Below, piece after piece: positions 63,550-64,000 of a DNA stretch of 64,000 bases. This stretch comes from Streptococcus sanguinis (GTDB lineage: Bacteria; Bacillota; Bacilli; Lactobacillales; Streptococcaceae). The translations under genes were made by a program, and so were the position numbers. The number at the start of each line of letters is the position of its first letter. Positions within the stretch are counted from its first letter, which is position 1. The DNA lies in the NCBI RefSeq assembly GCF_001078705.1, contig NZ_CDMW01000001.1, forward strand, positions 2,101,541 to 2,165,540, in the 5' to 3' direction. The notes below the pieces were generated by a model that was given only the letters and a program-made list of their open reading frames with translations, had not been told where the DNA came from and made no database searches.

Positions 63550-64000
63550 TTATTTTAATAACTTCATGAAGTCCTCAACCGGATCGTTGGGAACCATTTG
63601 CGCGGTCAGCTTGACTCCTTTTTCGTGCAGCTTGTGAAAAGCTTCCACATCTGCATCTACCACATTGATAGAGCGGGTAATGGAGCGAGTTTCGTCTGAC
63701 TGAGACATATTGCCGACGTTCAGCGTTTCCAGCGGAACACCAGCTTCGACCAACCGCAGGAAGCGGTCCGGCTTGCGAGCGACAATCAAGAGTCGCTGTG
63801 AATCATACTTGCCGGCCAAGATATTTTCTGCTGCCTTAGCAATCGGCAAGACACTAAGTTTCACACCAGCTGGTGTTGCGAGCTTGAGTCCGCTCTTTTC
63901 GATAGCATTTTCAGCTACCTCATCGTCAATCACCATAATGCGTGAAATGTTGAGCTTGGTAGTCCAAAGATTGGCTACCTGTCCATGGATCAAACGTCCA
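63550..64000 (-). CDS. Mannose-family PTS enzyme IIB (partial)
   Basis: The frame runs into the window edge. Reading toward the C-terminus, GRLIHGQVANLW is the phosphorylation site with the active histidine. IIB hands phosphate to the incoming sugar. The rest (VIDDEVAENAIEKSGLKLA, VEAGVPLETLNVGNMS) matches the family. The true start lies just beyond position 64000, about ten to fifteen codons upstream, and a beta-galactosidase of the BgaC type would be expected next. Confidence 0.9.
   Translation of the reverse strand, partial: GRLIHGQVANLWTTKLNISRIMVIDDEVAENAIEKSGLKLATPAGVKLSVLPIAKAAENILAGKYDSQRLLIVARKPDRFLRLVEAGVPLETLNVGNMSQSDETRSITRSINVVDADVEAFHKLHEKGVKLTAQMVPNDPVEDFMKLLK

Overview
The window looks like the chromosome of an oral Streptococcus of the sanguinis/gordonii group. 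The evidence is the mutS, mutL, ruvA, tag repair cluster, an MsmK-type sugar ATPase, CiaR-controlled small RNAs, a minimal BOX-like element, cre-like CcpA sites and mannose-family PTS genes, together with the overall similarity of the proteins to streptococcal families. Species assignment is inference from sequence memory, not from a search.

Layout. 1-3.8 kb: an AT-rich island with an Rgg regulator, a divergent 29-residue Trp-rich peptide gene not listed by simple ORF length cut-offs, a lactococcin 972-like bacteriocin, its DUF1430-type membrane protein and an ABC ATPase cut by the window edge. 3.8-12.3 kb: tag, ruvA, mutL, mutS and argR on the minus strand, with two small plus-strand regulator/membrane modules set between them (XRE+RDD and LytTR+DUF3021). 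12.3-15.5 kb: argS, an NrdI flavodoxin and a membrane protein. 15.6-23.0 kb: maltodextrin/glycogen use (malP, malQ, divergent malR, pulA). 23.1-25.8 kb: thrC and a LysM wall protein. 26-36 kb: a complete Na+-type V-ATPase operon in the order F-I-K-E-C-G-(GNAT)-A-B-D. 36-48.5 kb: sialic acid catabolism and uptake (RpiR-type regulator, nanE, msmK, YhcH/NanQ, ABC transporter, NanOx-like oxidoreductase, nanA, nanK, a CE7 esterase), with an unrelated AT-rich secreted protein gene inside. 48.7-55.4 kb: a membrane protein, adhE with a Rex/CcpA-type control region, an OatA-like acyltransferase, a MORN protein and a low-molecular-weight tyrosine phosphatase. 55.5-57.6 kb: three CiaR-type small RNA genes around ruvB and a nucleotidyltransferase. 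57.8-64 kb: a mannose-family PTS with agaS, a LacD-like aldolase and galM, matching the pneumococcal BgaC-type host-glycan operon.

The genes describe a sugar-fermenting commensal that takes up glucans, sialic acid and host galactosides, removes sodium by ATP hydrolysis, and ferments to ethanol under redox control. The most novel part is the Rgg, WWWPW peptide and lactococcin 972 cluster: a likely peptide-sensing circuit with a candidate operator and promoter visible in the sequence, driving a bacteriocin whose own start codon appears to be missing.
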